Assembly: GCF_019797845.1 (NCBI RefSeq)
Contig: NZ_CP081864.1
Span: 4,154,001 to 4,218,000 of the forward strand
DNA: 64,000 nt
Reading direction: 5' to 3'
DNA from: Symbiopectobacterium purcellii
GTDB lineage: Bacteria; Pseudomonadota; Gammaproteobacteria; Enterobacterales; Enterobacteriaceae
The notes beneath the pieces are model-generated. The model was not told the origin of the DNA. It did no database searches and saw only the letters and a program-made list of their open reading frames with translations. Position 1 is the first letter of the stretch. Each line of letters opens with the position of its first letter. This document shows, one piece after another, positions 20,751-30,878 of the stretch. The position numbers were made by a program, and so were the translations under genes.

Positions 20751-22997
20751 TCAGCGACCACCGCGGACTAATCCGCCCAAACCGCGTTCTTCGAGGAAAA
20801 GCGCAATCCACTGACGCACTTCGCTGGCGCTGCGCGCCGCCAAAAGGCGTTGAGTCAGCGTTTGCACCTCTGCCAGCACCAATTGACGCAGCAGGTATTT
20901 TACCCGCGCTACGCTACGACCATTCATACTGAACGTGCGATAGCCCAGCCCGGTTAATACCAGCGATCCCATCGCCTCGCCGGCCATTTCACCACAGACA
21001 GAGACTTCAAGATCAAGACGTTGGCATTCACGTGCAATACCGGCCAACGCCTGCAACATGGACGGGTGCAGGCTGTCATAAAGTGATGCGACGTGCGGGT
21101 TGTTGCGATCCACTGCCAGCAAATATTGGGTCAGATCGTTAGTGCCTACCGAGACAAAATCGATACGAGAGGCCAGATGCGGCAGCAAAAACAGCATAGA
21201 CGGGACTTCGATCATCACCCCGATGCGCGGTTCCGGCAAGGCATGTCCCACCAGTTCCCGTACCTCAGCGGCGGCCTGAGCGATAAGCCGACACGCTTCG
21301 TCCACTTCCTCCAGACTGCTGACCATCGGTAACAAAATGCGCAGGTTGCCGGTTTCAGCATTCGCGCGCAGCATCGCCCGCACCTGGATCAAGAAGATCT
21401 CCGGTTGATCGAGCGTAACGCGAATACCGCGCCACCCCAAGCAGGGGTTTTCTTCGCTGATCGGCAAATAGGGAAGCTGTTTATCGGCACCGATATCCAG
21501 TGTGCGCAACACCACCGGGCGGGAAGGATAAAGCTGCAACATGCCCTGGTACTGCGCCATCTGTTCATCTTCAGACGGAAAACCGCTCTGTAGCATGAAA
21601 GGCACTTCGGTGCGGTACAGCCCCACGCCATCAACCAGGTTGATAAAACGCTGCTCATGTTCGGCGCTGAGTCCGGCATTGAGCATCACTTGCATGCGCT
21701 CTCCGCTTTTCAGCACCGCAGGCCGTTGCATATCGTCTTCGGCCAGGCGCGTCAGCGCATTATCTTCACTCAACAGGCGTTGATATTCTTGCAACAGCGT
21801 CGGCTCGGGATCTACCAGCAGTTCACCCCGATAACCATCAAGGATCAAGGTGCGCTGGTGCAATAACTCCGGCTGAATATCCGCGCCCATCAGGGTGGGG
21901 ATCCCCATCGCCCGCACCATGATCGCCGCATGTGAGTTGGCGGCACCGTCGTGTACGACCACACCCGCCAATCGGTCTTGCGGCACATCCGCCAGCAGCG
22001 TTGCCGTCAGTTCATCGGCCACCAGAATAAAATGCGGCGGCCAGCGCTCGCTGCTGGTCACACTGTCATCAAGATGAAACAACAAACGCTGGCCCAACGC
22101 GCGGAAATCCCCGGCGCGTTCGCGCAAATAGGCATCCTGAAGCACAGCAAACTGCGCAGCAAAACGCTCGATCACCAGTTTTACCGCCCACTCGGCGACA
22201 TTCCCGTCATCCACTTCCTGAAATAGCTCGCGCTTGAGGCGTGCGTCGCTCAGCAAATGGGAATAAAGATCGAAAATCGCTGCACTCTCTTTTTGCGCGC
22301 TGGCACTGAAGCGTTTACTGAAACGGCGGAATTCGGCGTTGGCCTCTTCCAGCGCCTGCGTCAGACGCGAGCGCTCGCGTTCGCTATCCAGGCTTGAAGC
22401 AGGGAAAACCAATTCCAGTGAAGGCTGGCTGCTGTCCATCCAGCCTGGCGCAATCGCCACGCCGCTCGATGCCACCAGCGCTTTGAGCCGTGTTTGCCGA
22501 TATTGACCAAACAGCGCCTTGATTTGCGTCAGAGAGAGAATGGCGGCCATTTGCTTCGCCAGCGTGACCATGAAAGACTCTTCATTCTTATCAAACTGGC
22601 GATGTTCGCGCTGTTGCACCACCAACACACCCAGCAGTTGTCGACGATGAATAATGGGCACGCCAAGGAAAGAACGAAAGTGTTGCTCTTTAACGGAAGG
22701 GATAAATTTAAAACTGGGGTGGGCTTGCGCATCGGCCAGGTTGATGGGTTCAGCACGCTGCCCCACTAATCCGACAATTCCTTGACCAAAAGCCAGCGTG
22801 ATAAGACGACCACGCGGCTTTTTCAAACCGCGTGTCGCCATCAGGTAGTAACATTGGCGATCGTGATCGGCCAGATAGATAGAACAGACTTCCGTATCCA
22901 TCGCCTGGCAGGTCTCATTGACCAACAGATCCAGCGCATCATTTAAGCGCGATGCCGCCGCCACTTTCTCAACGATTTCTCGCAAACGCGTGAGCAT
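20751..22997 (-). CDS. ptsP: Phosphoenolpyruvate-protein phosphotransferase PtsP (EI-Ntr)
   Basis: EI-Ntr is the first enzyme of the nitrogen-related PTS, passing phosphate from PEP to NPr and then EIIA-Ntr. The 748-residue protein has an N-terminal GAF domain (about residues 1-165), a linker, and an EI-like part. The active-site His lies in GAANSHAAIMVRAMGIPTLMG, and PEP-binding motifs include GVGLYRTEVPFM and FVSVGTNDLTQYLLAVDRNN. It starts 12 bases after rppH and is presumably cotranscribed with it. Confidence 0.97.
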   Translation of the reverse strand: MLTRLREIVEKVAAASRLNDALDLLVNETCQAMDTEVCSIYLADHDRQCYYLMATRGLKKPRGRLITLAFGQGIVGLVGQRAEPINLADAQAHPSFKFIPSVKEQHFRSFLGVPIIHRRQLLGVLVVQQREHRQFDKNEESFMVTLAKQMAAILSLTQIKALFGQYRQTRLKALVASSGVAIAPGWMDSSQPSLELVFPASSLDSERERSRLTQALEEANAEFRRFSKRFSASAQKESAAIFDLYSHLLSDARLKRELFQEVDDGNVAEWAVKLVIERFAAQFAVLQDAYLRERAGDFRALGQRLLFHLDDSVTSSERWPPHFILVADELTATLLADVPQDRLAGVVVHDGAANSHAAIMVRAMGIPTLMGADIQPELLHQRTLILDGYRGELLVDPEPTLLQEYQRLLSEDNALTRLAEDDMQRPAVLKSGERMQVMLNAGLSAEHEQRFINLVDGVGLYRTEVPFMLQSGFPSEDEQMAQYQGMLQLYPSRPVVLRTLDIGADKQLPYLPISEENPCLGWRGIRVTLDQPEIFLIQVRAMLRANAETGNLRILLPMVSSLEEVDEACRLIAQAAAEVRELVGHALPEPRIGVMIEVPSMLFLLPHLASRIDFVSVGTNDLTQYLLAVDRNNPHVASLYDSLHPSMLQALAGIARECQRLDLEVSVCGEMAGEAMGSLVLTGLGYRTFSMNGRSVARVKYLLRQLVLAEVQTLTQRLLAARSASEVRQWIALFLEERGLGGLVRGGR

Positions 22998-23009
22998 GAT
23001 GAGCGCGAC

Positions 23010-23537
23010 TTATCCTCTTTTGCGCCGAGGCACCGAAGGCGCCCTCGCCGCGGCGTTCTCTTGCAGTTGTATAACCGGGCTGATAAATTCCTTCATCACC
23101 CGACGGTAAACGTCGCGTTTAAACGACACCACCTGACGCACAGGATACCAGTAACTCACCCAGCGCCAGCCGTCAAACTCCGGCGTGCCGCTGCTTTGCA
23201 TATTGATATCAGATTCGTTGCACATTAACTGTAGCAGAAACCACTTCTGCTTTTGACCGATACAAACCGGTTTTGTATCCCAACGCACCAAACGTTTTGG
23301 TAATTTGTAACGTAACCAGCTGCGGGTTGAAGCCAGAATACGGACATCCTTTTTCCTGAGTCCCACTTCTTCAAACAGTTCGCGATACATGGCCTGTTCA
23401 GGGCTTTCCCCCGGGTTGATGCCCCCTTGCGGGAACTGCCAGGAGTGCTGGCCATAACGACGCGCCCAGAGCACTTCACCAAGCCGATTGCAAATTACAA
23501 TACCAACGTTAGGGCGGTAGCCATCATCATCGATCAC
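23010..23537 (-). CDS. rppH: RNA pyrophosphohydrolase RppH
   Basis: RppH removes pyrophosphate from 5'-triphosphorylated RNA, exposing messages to RNase E. The 175-residue protein contains a perfect Nudix box ([23 protein letters not shown] region, key residues GG, E, REL and EE). The start is the GTG at 23537, giving [17 protein letters not shown], which matches E. coli [12 protein letters not shown], with GAGG upstream. The longer open frame to 23621 has no support. Confidence 0.96.
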   Translation of the reverse strand: MIDDDGYRPNVGIVICNRLGEVLWARRYGQHSWQFPQGGINPGESPEQAMYRELFEEVGLRKKDVRILASTRSWLRYKLPKRLVRWDTKPVCIGQKQKWFLLQLMCNESDINMQSSGTPEFDGWRWVSYWYPVRQVVSFKRDVYRRVMKEFISPVIQLQENAAARAPSVPRRKRG

Positions 23538-23699
23538 CGGACTACCTCGAAAACTTTCAATGCAAAGATGACCTGATTGTTTCACACTCCCGCCACCCGG
23601 TAAACTCCTGCTTAACAGCATTGATTCTACGAATAACCTGCCGCTAACCCACAGAAAGGGGAATAGTTATAAACAGCATGCATCAAGCATAGCGCTTTT

Positions 23700-24050
23700 A
23701 TTCACTATTTTTGTGGATATCACTGTGCAGAACCAAATGAAAGCATGCGGAAAACATTTTCTCCATCGTTGAAACCACAACGCACCATCCAAAAAATCTT
23801 CCTTTATTTTCAAAAAATACCGATTTAACCCACGACATATTCACCGCAATTAAGCGGCGCAGAAAACCGGTGCACGGCAGAGTGGTGAAAGATTGCTCCA
23901 CGACGGTTTTATCCACAGCCACGACGCAAAAATCGCATAATAAAATAACAAAAATCGCAAAAAATCGTGACGTCAAGGCTGTAAATCAAACCAGTAGTGA
24001 GGACTTATCCCGGTTATCCCAAAAATCTGTGGATAACCTGGTGTAAGATC
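23700..24050. promoter_or_regulatory. DARS2-like DnaA-reactivating sequence
   Basis: The 700-base rppH-mutH gap contains no convincing gene. It contains two perfect DnaA boxes: TTATCCACA at 23909-23917 and its inverse TGTGGATAA at 24028-24036. There is also a one-mismatch box TGTGGATAT at 23712-23720, and two half-matching repeats, TTATCCCGG at 24005-24013 and TTATCCCAA at 24014-24022, next to the second perfect box. In E. coli, DARS2, which converts ADP-DnaA to ATP-DnaA with IHF and Fis help, lies in this same mutH-ygdP(rppH) interval. A near-IHF match AATCAAACCAGTA lies at 23984-23996. The call rests on position plus boxes; exact boundaries are a guess. Confidence 0.75.
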
Positions 24051-24240
24051 CTGTTTATTGTCGGTGTCTATCCTTGAACAACGATAAAACCGACGTGATA
24101 CCTTGGTGGGATAAATAAAAAAACACGCTATGAATCATGCTATTATTGTTTTCTTTTTGGCACGGCACCGCCCTGTTGAAAAACCTGATGAATGCTGTAC
24201 TTTTTTTAGTCAATCTGACGACCTGTTTTCATAGGTGAAT

Positions 24241-24921
24241 ATGCCCAACCCGATTGCAACGCCACCAGCCGATGAGCATACGCTACTTGAACGCGCGCAA
24301 GCGCTTGCCGGTTATACGCTGGCAGAACTTGCCGCACGGGCAAACCTGCCGCTGCCAGCCAACCTCAAATGCGACAAGGGGTGGATAGGCGTGTTGCTTG
24401 AGCGCTTTCTCGGTGCCAGCGCAGGCAGCAAACCGGAACAGGATTTTCCAGATATTGGCGTAGAGCTAAAAACCATTCCGATTGACGATCGAGGCAGGCC
24501 GCTCGAAACCACCTTCGTGTCAGTGGCACCGCTAACCGGCAACAGCGGTGTGACATGGGAGAGCAGCCATGTGCGGCATAAGTTGGCACGGGTACTGTGG
24601 ATCCCGGTGGAAGGATTGCGTGAAATTCCTCTCGGCGAACGCCATATCGGCACGCCACTTATCTGGAGCCCCTCTCCCGAGGAGGAGGAACTGCTGCGGC
24701 GGGATTGGGAAGAACTGATGGACCTGATTGTGCTCGGCAAGGTGGAGAGCATCACCGCGCGTCACGGCGAGGTACTACAATTACGCCCCAAAGGGGCCAA
24801 CAGTAAGGCGCTGACGCAAGCAATCGGCGAGTTTGGTCAGCCCATCATGACCTTGCCGCGCGGTTTCTATTTGAAGAAGACCTTTACCGGCCCGTTGTTA
24901 GCGCGCCATTTTCATCTTTAA
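24241..24921 (+). CDS. mutH: DNA mismatch repair endonuclease MutH
   Basis: MutH nicks the unmethylated strand at hemimethylated GATC sites after activation by MutL. The 226-residue protein has the catalytic D-(X)n-E-X-K signature in [12 protein letters not shown], plus [22 protein letters not shown] and [17 protein letters not shown]. The ATG at 24241 gives an N terminus close in length to E. coli MutH. A GTG two codons earlier (24235) is an equal alternative, and neither has a strong ribosome-binding site. Confidence 0.96.
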   Translation: MPNPIATPPADEHTLLERAQALAGYTLAELAARANLPLPANLKCDKGWIGVLLERFLGASAGSKPEQDFPDIGVELKTIPIDDRGRPLETTFVSVAPLTGNSGVTWESSHVRHKLARVLWIPVEGLREIPLGERHIGTPLIWSPSPEEEELLRRDWEELMDLIVLGKVESITARHGEVLQLRPKGANSKALTQAIGEFGQPIMTLPRGFYLKKTFTGPLLARHFHL

Positions 24922-25004
24922 ATGCCAGAGATAATGCGTATCGTTTTTTCTTGCCAGAAAACCGAATGTAAAGCGTATAATCTGCGTTTACATTTCGTTT
25001 AGGT

Positions 25005-25733
25005 TTGATTGATATAATTTTTGATTGGATTGTTGATCCGAATGCATGGCTGGCGCTCGGCACGCTGACCATTTTGGAGATCGTACTAGGTATCGACAAC
25101 ATCATCTTCCTTTCTCTGGTTGTCGCCAAGTTACCCAAAGCCCAACAAAATAAAGCGCGCCGTATCGGCCTTCTGGGTGCCATGCTGATGCGTCTTGGCC
25201 TGCTCGCCTCGATCGCCTGGGTGATTCGTCTGACCAACCCGCTGTTTACGCTGATGGATAATGAAATTTCCGTGCGCGATCTGATCCTGTTTTTCGGCGG
25301 CTTGTTCCTGATCTGGAAATCCAGTCGCGAAGTTCATGAGACGATCGAAGGCGGTTCAGAGGCACATTCCAGCCAGGTGCATTCCTTTTTCGGGGCTATT
25401 GTGCAGATCATGTTGTTAGATATCATCTTCAGCCTCGACTCCGTCATTACCGCCGTCGGCCTTTCCGACCATCTGTTTATCATGATGGCCGCCGTGGTGA
25501 TTGCCGTAGGGGTGATGATGTTTTCAGCCCGCGCCATCGGTGAGTTTGTCGATCGTCATCCATCGGTGAAAATGCTGGCACTCTCTTTCCTGATTCTGGT
25601 GGGATTTACGCTGATTCTGGAAAGCGTCGATGTTCACGTTCCCAAAGGCTATATCTATTTCGCGATGTTCTTCTCAATGTCGGTTGAAGCGCTGAATCTG
25701 ATGCGCAGCAAAAAAGCGACAAACGCAGAGTAA
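25005..25733 (+). CDS. ygdQ: TerC-family integral membrane protein YgdQ
   Basis: A 242-residue polytopic inner-membrane protein of the TerC family, whose members are linked to metal homeostasis or tellurite resistance; YgdQ itself has no firm function. It contains the paired acidic motifs EIVLGIDNIIFLSLV and DIIFSLDSVITAVGLSDH. No ATG fits. The only in-frame start before the conserved DWIVDPNAWLALG is the TTG at 25005, with TTTAGG just before it. Order mutH-ygdQ-ygdR-tas is as in E. coli. Confidence 0.9.
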   Translation: MIDIIFDWIVDPNAWLALGTLTILEIVLGIDNIIFLSLVVAKLPKAQQNKARRIGLLGAMLMRLGLLASIAWVIRLTNPLFTLMDNEISVRDLILFFGGLFLIWKSSREVHETIEGGSEAHSSQVHSFFGAIVQIMLLDIIFSLDSVITAVGLSDHLFIMMAAVVIAVGVMMFSARAIGEFVDRHPSVKMLALSFLILVGFTLILESVDVHVPKGYIYFAMFFSMSVEALNLMRSKKATNAE

Positions 25734-25740
25734 TTCCCCA

Positions 25741-25764
25741 GCGGGTAGCCTTGGCTGCCCGCGC
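25741..25764 (+). terminator. ygdQ: Hairpin after ygdQ, probable terminator
   Basis: GCGGGTAGCC and GGCTGCCCGC form a ten-base complementary arm pair, closing with a CTTG loop after one pair opens, seven bases past the ygdQ stop. A short pyrimidine run (CTCCCCTTTTC) follows. Confidence 0.5.
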
Positions 25765-25921
25765 TCCCCTTTTCGGGTGAATCACTGATTATTTCCATTA
25801 TTCCTACATTCTTCTTTTTCCCGCTTTGCTAGACTCATCTTGTATATTCATGTTTTTTGATAGAGATTAGGTCCTAAAAAGAACCATCGCCCATTTTTTT
25901 ACTATTTGAGTGGATTACTTG

Positions 25922-26140
25922 ATGACGATTCGACACAAAGCCATCGCGTTATGCTTTTTTGCCTTGTTGGTGAGTGGGTGTAGCAGCAACTATGTGATTG
26001 CGACCAAAGAGGGGCAGATGCTGCTGACAAAAAACAAGCCGGCGTTGGATAAAGATACCGGCCTGCTCAGTTATCTTGATGAAGATGGGCAGTGGCGACA
26101 GATCAATAATGAAATTGTCTCCCAGATTGTTCAGCGTTAA
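25922..26140 (+). CDS. ygdR: Small lipoprotein YgdR
   Basis: A 72-residue lipoprotein of the YgdI/YgdR family (DUF903). The signal MTIRHKAIALCFFALLVSGC ends in the lipobox LVSGC. The mature domain reads NYVIATKEGQMLLT, matching E. coli YgdR NYVMATKDG-like sequence, an SH3-like fold. The ATG at 25922 is preferred to an upstream GTG at 25910 because it gives the family length. Function is unknown. Confidence 0.93.
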   Translation: MTIRHKAIALCFFALLVSGCSSNYVIATKEGQMLLTKNKPALDKDTGLLSYLDEDGQWRQINNEIVSQIVQR

Positions 26141-26305
26141 CGACTGCTCTCGCCTGGCTTTTTTGTTTTTTTTTTCACACCATGAAGCCATTAAAGGTGC
26201 TTCCCCCCATAGCATTGCTTGGTTATAGTCAGAAACAGGCGCTGGTTTTTCCCTTTACCTAAGGGATGAGGACGCCGGGATTTTCAGACATTAAGGAAGC
26301 TGGCA

Positions 26306-27346
26306 ATGCTCTATCACCGTATTCCCCATAGTGCTTTAGAAGTCAGCGTGCTCAGTCTGGGCACCATGACGTTTGGTGAACAAAACAGTGAAGCGGAGGC
26401 GCACGCGCAGCTCGATCGCGCAGTGGCAGCCGGCGTTAACCTGATTGACACCGCAGAAATGTACCCTGTGCCACCGCGACCAGAAACACAGGGTCTCACG
26501 GAACGCTATATTGGCTCATGGTTGGCCTCGCGTGGCGGCAGAGAAAAACTGATTTTGGCAAGTAAAGTCGCCGGCCCAAGCCGTGGCAGCGACGTTGGTA
26601 TTCGTCCGCAGCAGGTATTGGATCGTAAAAACATCCGTGCCGCGCTGGACGCCAGCCTCACGCGCCTCAACACAGACTACCTCGATCTTTATCAAGTGCA
26701 CTGGCCGCAGCGACAGACGAACTGCTTTGGCAAACTGAACTATCAATACACCGATGACAAAGCGACGGTAACACTGCTGGAAACGCTGGAAGCCCTCGAA
26801 GAGCAGGTGCGTGCTGGCAAAATCCGCTATATCGGGGTCTCGAATGAAACACCCTGGGGTGTGATGCGCTATCTGCAACTGGCTGAAAAACACAACCTGC
26901 CGCGCATCGTCTCCATCCAGAACCCGTACAGCCTGCTTAACCGCAGTTTCGAAGTAGGTTTGGCTGAAATCAGCCAGCACGAAGGGGTGGAATTGTTGGC
27001 CTATTCGCCTCTCGCTTTTGGTACGTTAACCGGGAAATATTTGAATGGCGCTCAGCCAGCCGGAGCGCGCAACACATTGTTCAGCCGCTTTGTGCGTTAT
27101 AGCGCACCACACACCCAGCAAGCCATTGCCGAGTATGTAGCCCTTGCGCAGCGTCACGGGCTGGATCCGGCGCAAATGGCATTGGCGTTCGTGCGTCAGC
27201 AACCGTTTGTCGCCAGTACTATCCTGGGTGCAACCACACTTGAACAACTCGACACCAACCTTGCCAGCCTCGATGTGCAATTAAATCCTGAATTGTTGAC
27301 TGAGTTGGAAGAGATTCATCGCCGTTTTACCATCCCGGCACCGTGA
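26306..27346 (+). CDS. tas: Aldo/keto reductase Tas
   Basis: Tas is an NADP(H)-dependent aldo-keto reductase, named in E. coli for suppressing a tyrosine auxotroph; its natural substrate is unclear. The 346-residue protein has the AKR catalytic set: Asp and Tyr in LIDTAEMYP, Lys in LILASKVAG and His in LYQVHWPQR. The C-terminal STILGATTLEQL binds cofactor phosphate. Same length as E. coli Tas. It is the last gene of the left conserved block before the katE insertion. Confidence 0.95.
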   Translation: MLYHRIPHSALEVSVLSLGTMTFGEQNSEAEAHAQLDRAVAAGVNLIDTAEMYPVPPRPETQGLTERYIGSWLASRGGREKLILASKVAGPSRGSDVGIRPQQVLDRKNIRAALDASLTRLNTDYLDLYQVHWPQRQTNCFGKLNYQYTDDKATVTLLETLEALEEQVRAGKIRYIGVSNETPWGVMRYLQLAEKHNLPRIVSIQNPYSLLNRSFEVGLAEISQHEGVELLAYSPLAFGTLTGKYLNGAQPAGARNTLFSRFVRYSAPHTQQAIAEYVALAQRHGLDPAQMALAFVRQQPFVASTILGATTLEQLDTNLASLDVQLNPELLTELEEIHRRFTIPAP

Positions 27347-27367
27347 TGTGCGGCTTAAATACCGATC

Positions 27368-27394
27368 AAGGCCCAGCATGCTGGGCCTTTTTTT
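27368..27394 (+). terminator. tas: Rho-independent terminator of tas
   Basis: A perfect 20-base palindrome, AGGCCCAGCATGCTGGGCCT, is followed by a run of six or seven Ts, 22 bases past the tas stop. Confidence 0.92.
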
Positions 27395-27407
27395 GCCTTG
27401 TTCCCAC

Positions 27408-28283
27408 CTAAAGTGTCCCGGTGCCACCGTCCGAACACCATACTTGCCCCGACGTGTAGCTACAGGCTTTCGACGCCAGAGTAACGTAAAGCGGAGCGAT
27501 CTCTGCCGGCTGTCCAGCCCTTCCCAGTGGGCTGTCCGCACCAAAGTGAGGCAGCGACTCTTGAGGTTGGCCGCCGCAAACTTGCAGTGGTGTCCAATAG
27601 GGACCGGGGGCAACGGCATTAACACGAATGCCTTTGGGCCCTAACTGTTTGGCCAACGCCTTGGTGAACGCCACGTTACAGGCTTTAGTCTGTGCATAAT
27701 CAAGCAGCCCAGCAGAAGGCGCATACGCTTGTACCGATGCGGTAGTGATAATTGATGCGCCCGGTTCCATGACATTGAGCGCATATTTCGAGAGCCAAAA
27801 CATGGCATATACATTGGTTTTAAACGTGGCATCAAACTGCTCAGTCGAGAGATCGAGGATGGATTCAACGAACTGTTGTTTTCCGGCATTATTGATCAGA
27901 ATATCCAACCCCCCCAGGCAACGATGGGCCTCCTCAATCAGTAACTGACAGAACGCCTCATCGCGCAGATCGCCGGCAATACCGTAGCCTTTCTGACCCG
28001 CATCTCGAATAAGTGCAATCACTTCATCGGCATCTTGCTGTTCATCGGGAAGATAATTAATCACGACATCGGCACCTTCGCGGGCAAAAGCAATAGCAAC
28101 CGCTCTGCCGATACCGGAGTCCCCCCCGGTAATCAGCGCTTTGCTCCCCGCCAGGCGACCGCTCCCCTGGTAACTGGTTTCACCATGATCGGGTCGAGGC
28201 GACATTTTTCCCGCCAGACCGGGCTCAGGCTGGCGTTGTTGCGGATAGGGTGGCATGGAATAATGAAGTTGGTCGTGCTGCAT
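27408..28283 (-). CDS. Short-chain dehydrogenase/reductase (YghA/GSP39-like)
   Basis: A 291-residue classical SDR with an N-terminal extension (QHDQLHYSMPPYPQQRQ...) typical of the YghA and B. subtilis stress-protein-39 group. Motifs are the NAD(P)-binding TGGDSGIGRA, the structural NNAGKQ, and catalytic Ser and Tyr-x-x-x-Lys in TTASVQAY...DYAQTK. The ATG at 28283 has AGGAG seven bases upstream; the longer frame to 28325 lacks a site. It begins 31 bases after katE and is probably cotranscribed, suggesting a stress-related oxidoreductase. Substrate unknown. Confidence 0.88.
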   Translation of the reverse strand: MQHDQLHYSMPPYPQQRQPEPGLAGKMSPRPDHGETSYQGSGRLAGSKALITGGDSGIGRAVAIAFAREGADVVINYLPDEQQDADEVIALIRDAGQKGYGIAGDLRDEAFCQLLIEEAHRCLGGLDILINNAGKQQFVESILDLSTEQFDATFKTNVYAMFWLSKYALNVMEPGASIITTASVQAYAPSAGLLDYAQTKACNVAFTKALAKQLGPKGIRVNAVAPGPYWTPLQVCGGQPQESLPHFGADSPLGRAGQPAEIAPLYVTLASKACSYTSGQVWCSDGGTGTL

Positions 28284-28314
28284 AATCGACTCCTGTTTGG
28301 TGAGTTTATCAACG

Positions 28315-30588
28315 TTAACCAGCAATCGTCGCGGCGACTTTCTCCCGCGACCACACTCGGTGTTGTTTCATAACGGCGGTAAGTTCATCCACCAGGTGTT
28401 GTGGAGTGTTATTGACGATAACGCCTTCATCGGGAGCAGGCAGAGACAATGCGGAATAAAGCGCTGACGCTTCACCTTGCAGGCCAATCCCTTTGAGGTG
28501 TTTGAAGCTCTGTATAAGAAAATATTTGGCAGCACCGTTTTGCATCAACGTTGCTACAGACTCTTTTCCGGTTGGAACAATCGCTGCGTCGAACAGCACT
28601 GAGGTATTCCCCTCAAACGAATCATTCACTTCAAGGTTAAGACCTTGCAACGTGGTAATTTCCCCAACGCTGGGGGCCAATATTTTAGCGTGGACCCCTT
28701 GTTGCTCAAGGCGACGGATCATGCGGATAACAGCCTCTCCACAGACGCCGTCAGCCACCAACAGAGCCACCTGACGCGATTTGATGCGATAGTCCACAGC
28801 AACCTCACGCGCATTTTCGCCATAAATACTGAGCGAGGGTTCTACCGTTAGCCCATTGACAGGATTAGGGAGCGGATAGGCAAGCTGTGCGGGTGAGATC
28901 GAGATGCCCACTTGCTGCGCAACCCGTTTTGCCAGATCTTTATCGATGTAGCACAGTTGATCAACAACGCGTTTGCGGATCCACGGTCGCTGAACTTTGC
29001 CCAGTTCAAAGCTGAATCCATCGACAATATGGGCCTGCTCATAGTCCGTTTGGCTCAACCAAAACAGGCGCGGCTGCGAGTAATGGTCAGAAAAAGAGCC
29101 GCTTCTCTGGCGGATTTTTTCACCGTTTACTGGCTGTTTGAAGGTGGAACCGCCGCCCTCACGCGCGCCGGGCGGTGTTTCTCTTGGCCAATTATTATCA
29201 ATAGAGTTAGGTTCATAATTGGCGGCACCAGAAACGCTCATTCTGTGCTGGCCGTCGCGTTGGTGATTGTGGAATGGACAAAGTGGTTTGTTGATGGGGA
29301 TTTCATGGAAATTAGGGCCACCCAACCGGCTGATTTGCGTATCCAAATAGGAAAACGGCCGACCCTGTAGCAAGGGATCGTCAGAAAAATCCAATCCGGG
29401 AACCAGGTTTGCCGGGCAAAATGCGACCTGTTCGGTCTCGCAGAAATAGTTGTCCGGATTGCGGTTAAGCGTCATTTTCCCGACCCGCTGCACGGGAACG
29501 AGTGATTCCGGTATCAGTTTAGTGGGCTCGAGAATGTCAAAATCAAAGCGATGCTCATCCTGCATAGGAATGATTTGTAAACCCAGTTCATATTCAGGGT
29601 AATCCCCTGCCTCAATCGCTTCCCATAACTCGCGCCGATGGAAATCAGGGTCCCGGCCTGTAATCAGCTGTGCCTCATCCCACAACAAGGAGGCAACGCC
29701 ATAGAGCGGTTTCCAATGAAAACGCACAAAGTGGCATTGCCCTTCAGCATTAATCATCTTGAATGTGTGGATCCCAAATCCCTCCATCATGCGGTAACTG
29801 CGAGGGATCCCGCGATCTGACATCGCCCACATCACATTGTGCAACGTCTCGGGTTGGAGCGAGACAAAATCCCAGAAAGTATCGTGCGCACTTTGACCTT
29901 GTGGGATCTCATTATGTGGCTCAGGCTTTACCGCGTGGACCAGATCGGGAAACTTGATAGCATCCTGAATGAAGAACACAGGCGTGTTATTGCCGACCAA
30001 ATCAAAGTTGCCCTCATGGGTATAAAATTTCGTTGCCCAACCACGAATGTCCCTGACCGTATCGGCCGATCCTCGCGATCCCTGAACCGTGGAAAAACGC
30101 ACAAACACAGGCGTTTCAATATCAGGCTGTTGCAAAAACCCTGCCTTGGTCAAATGTGTCAGCGGCTTATAAACCTGAAAAAAACCGTGCACCGCCGCCC
30201 CCCGCGCATGCACCACTCGTTCAGGAATCCGCTCATGATCGAAGTGCGTAATTTTTTCTCGCAGCATAAAATCTTCGAGCAGGATTGCACCTCTTTCCCC
30301 CACGCTCAGTGAGTTTTGGTTGTCCGCAATTTTGATCCCCTGGTTGGTGGTTAACGCTTCACCCGCTGGGACGTCTTTTGATTTTTCTAACTGGCGCAAT
30401 TTGTCATTGCTAATTTCAGGCGATTTTTCAATTCCAGGGGACATGGGCGCAGCACCCGGTGGATGGGTGCTTCCAGAGAGTTTCAAAGACGCTTCTTGCC
30501 CAATCTCAGCATGACGGTGCGATGACACAGTCTTATCAGGTTCACTTTTTTTATGATTTCCCGACTCATGATGCGTATCCTCTTTCAT
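28315..30588 (-). CDS. katE: Catalase HPII (large-subunit, KatE type)
   Basis: A 757-residue monofunctional haem catalase with the C-terminal flavodoxin-like domain of large-subunit clade catalases (E. coli HPII is 753). The distal His lies in [15 protein letters not shown], the haem-ligand Tyr in [15 protein letters not shown], and the distal Asn region in [12 protein letters not shown]. The N-terminal 70 residues are hydrophilic and variable, as in HPII. The ATG at 30588 has AGAGGTGA just upstream; a GTG two codons earlier is less likely. A near-perfect TATAAT and a perfect FNR-type box lie upstream. In E. coli katE is RpoS-dependent. Confidence 0.96.
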   Translation of the reverse strand: MKEDTHHESGNHKKSEPDKTVSSHRHAEIGQEASLKLSGSTHPPGAAPMSPGIEKSPEISNDKLRQLEKSKDVPAGEALTTNQGIKIADNQNSLSVGERGAILLEDFMLREKITHFDHERIPERVVHARGAAVHGFFQVYKPLTHLTKAGFLQQPDIETPVFVRFSTVQGSRGSADTVRDIRGWATKFYTHEGNFDLVGNNTPVFFIQDAIKFPDLVHAVKPEPHNEIPQGQSAHDTFWDFVSLQPETLHNVMWAMSDRGIPRSYRMMEGFGIHTFKMINAEGQCHFVRFHWKPLYGVASLLWDEAQLITGRDPDFHRRELWEAIEAGDYPEYELGLQIIPMQDEHRFDFDILEPTKLIPESLVPVQRVGKMTLNRNPDNYFCETEQVAFCPANLVPGLDFSDDPLLQGRPFSYLDTQISRLGGPNFHEIPINKPLCPFHNHQRDGQHRMSVSGAANYEPNSIDNNWPRETPPGAREGGGSTFKQPVNGEKIRQRSGSFSDHYSQPRLFWLSQTDYEQAHIVDGFSFELGKVQRPWIRKRVVDQLCYIDKDLAKRVAQQVGISISPAQLAYPLPNPVNGLTVEPSLSIYGENAREVAVDYRIKSRQVALLVADGVCGEAVIRMIRRLEQQGVHAKILAPSVGEITTLQGLNLEVNDSFEGNTSVLFDAAIVPTGKESVATLMQNGAAKYFLIQSFKHLKGIGLQGEASALYSALSLPAPDEGVIVNNTPQHLVDELTAVMKQHRVWSREKVAATIAG

Positions 30589-30603
30589 GCTCACCTCTAA
30601 ATA

Positions 30604-30617
30604 TTGATTAAAATCAA
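30604..30617 (-). promoter_or_regulatory. Perfect FNR-type palindrome upstream of katE
   Basis: TTGATTAAAATCAA matches the FNR consensus TTGATNNNNATCAA at every fixed position. It lies 16 bases upstream of the katE ATG and downstream of the likely -10, a position expected for repression. That would silence the catalase without oxygen. The region is AT-rich, so chance occurrence is not excluded. Confidence 0.6.
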
Positions 30618-30648
30618 TTAATTAAAAAAACCATTTATACACACATTA

Positions 30649-30654
30649 ATTATA
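30649..30654 (-). promoter_or_regulatory. katE: Putative katE -10 element
   Basis: On the minus strand the sequence reads ACTATAATTA, a consensus TATAAT preceded by C and followed by an AT-rich stretch, which suits sigma-S. No good -35 is visible at 16-18 bases. It lies about 60 bases from the katE start. Confidence 0.45.
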
Positions 30655-30791
30655 GTTAATTTTTTTTAATATATTAGTCACGAAATGATTGGGTTGAGTC
30701 GATGAGTTTGCAGGGGAAGGGAGATTGACGCGGTGATGGTTATCGCATTGACGTCAGTGTGCTGCCGAAGGTGGACTGTTGATAGCTTCAG

Positions 30792-30815
30792 CCCAGGGGC
30801 ATATGCGCCCCTGGC
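30792..30815 (-). terminator. GC-rich hairpin after the candidate effector gene
   Basis: CCAGGGGC and GCCCCTGG form an eight-base stem with a six-base loop in the gap between the effector-like gene and katE. It lies 64 bases past the minus-strand stop at 30879. It lacks a U-run, so termination is uncertain. Confidence 0.35.
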
Positions 30816-30878
30816 TTAAAACGCTTTACGCCCATTGAACAATTAGCAACTGGAAGCCCCACCGAGCAATGGGAATAG

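Noticed and set aside
23698-23976. 92-residue minus-strand open frame in the rppH-mutH gap
   Set aside because: No ribosome-binding site or family signature, and it overlaps the DnaA-box region that better explains the gap.
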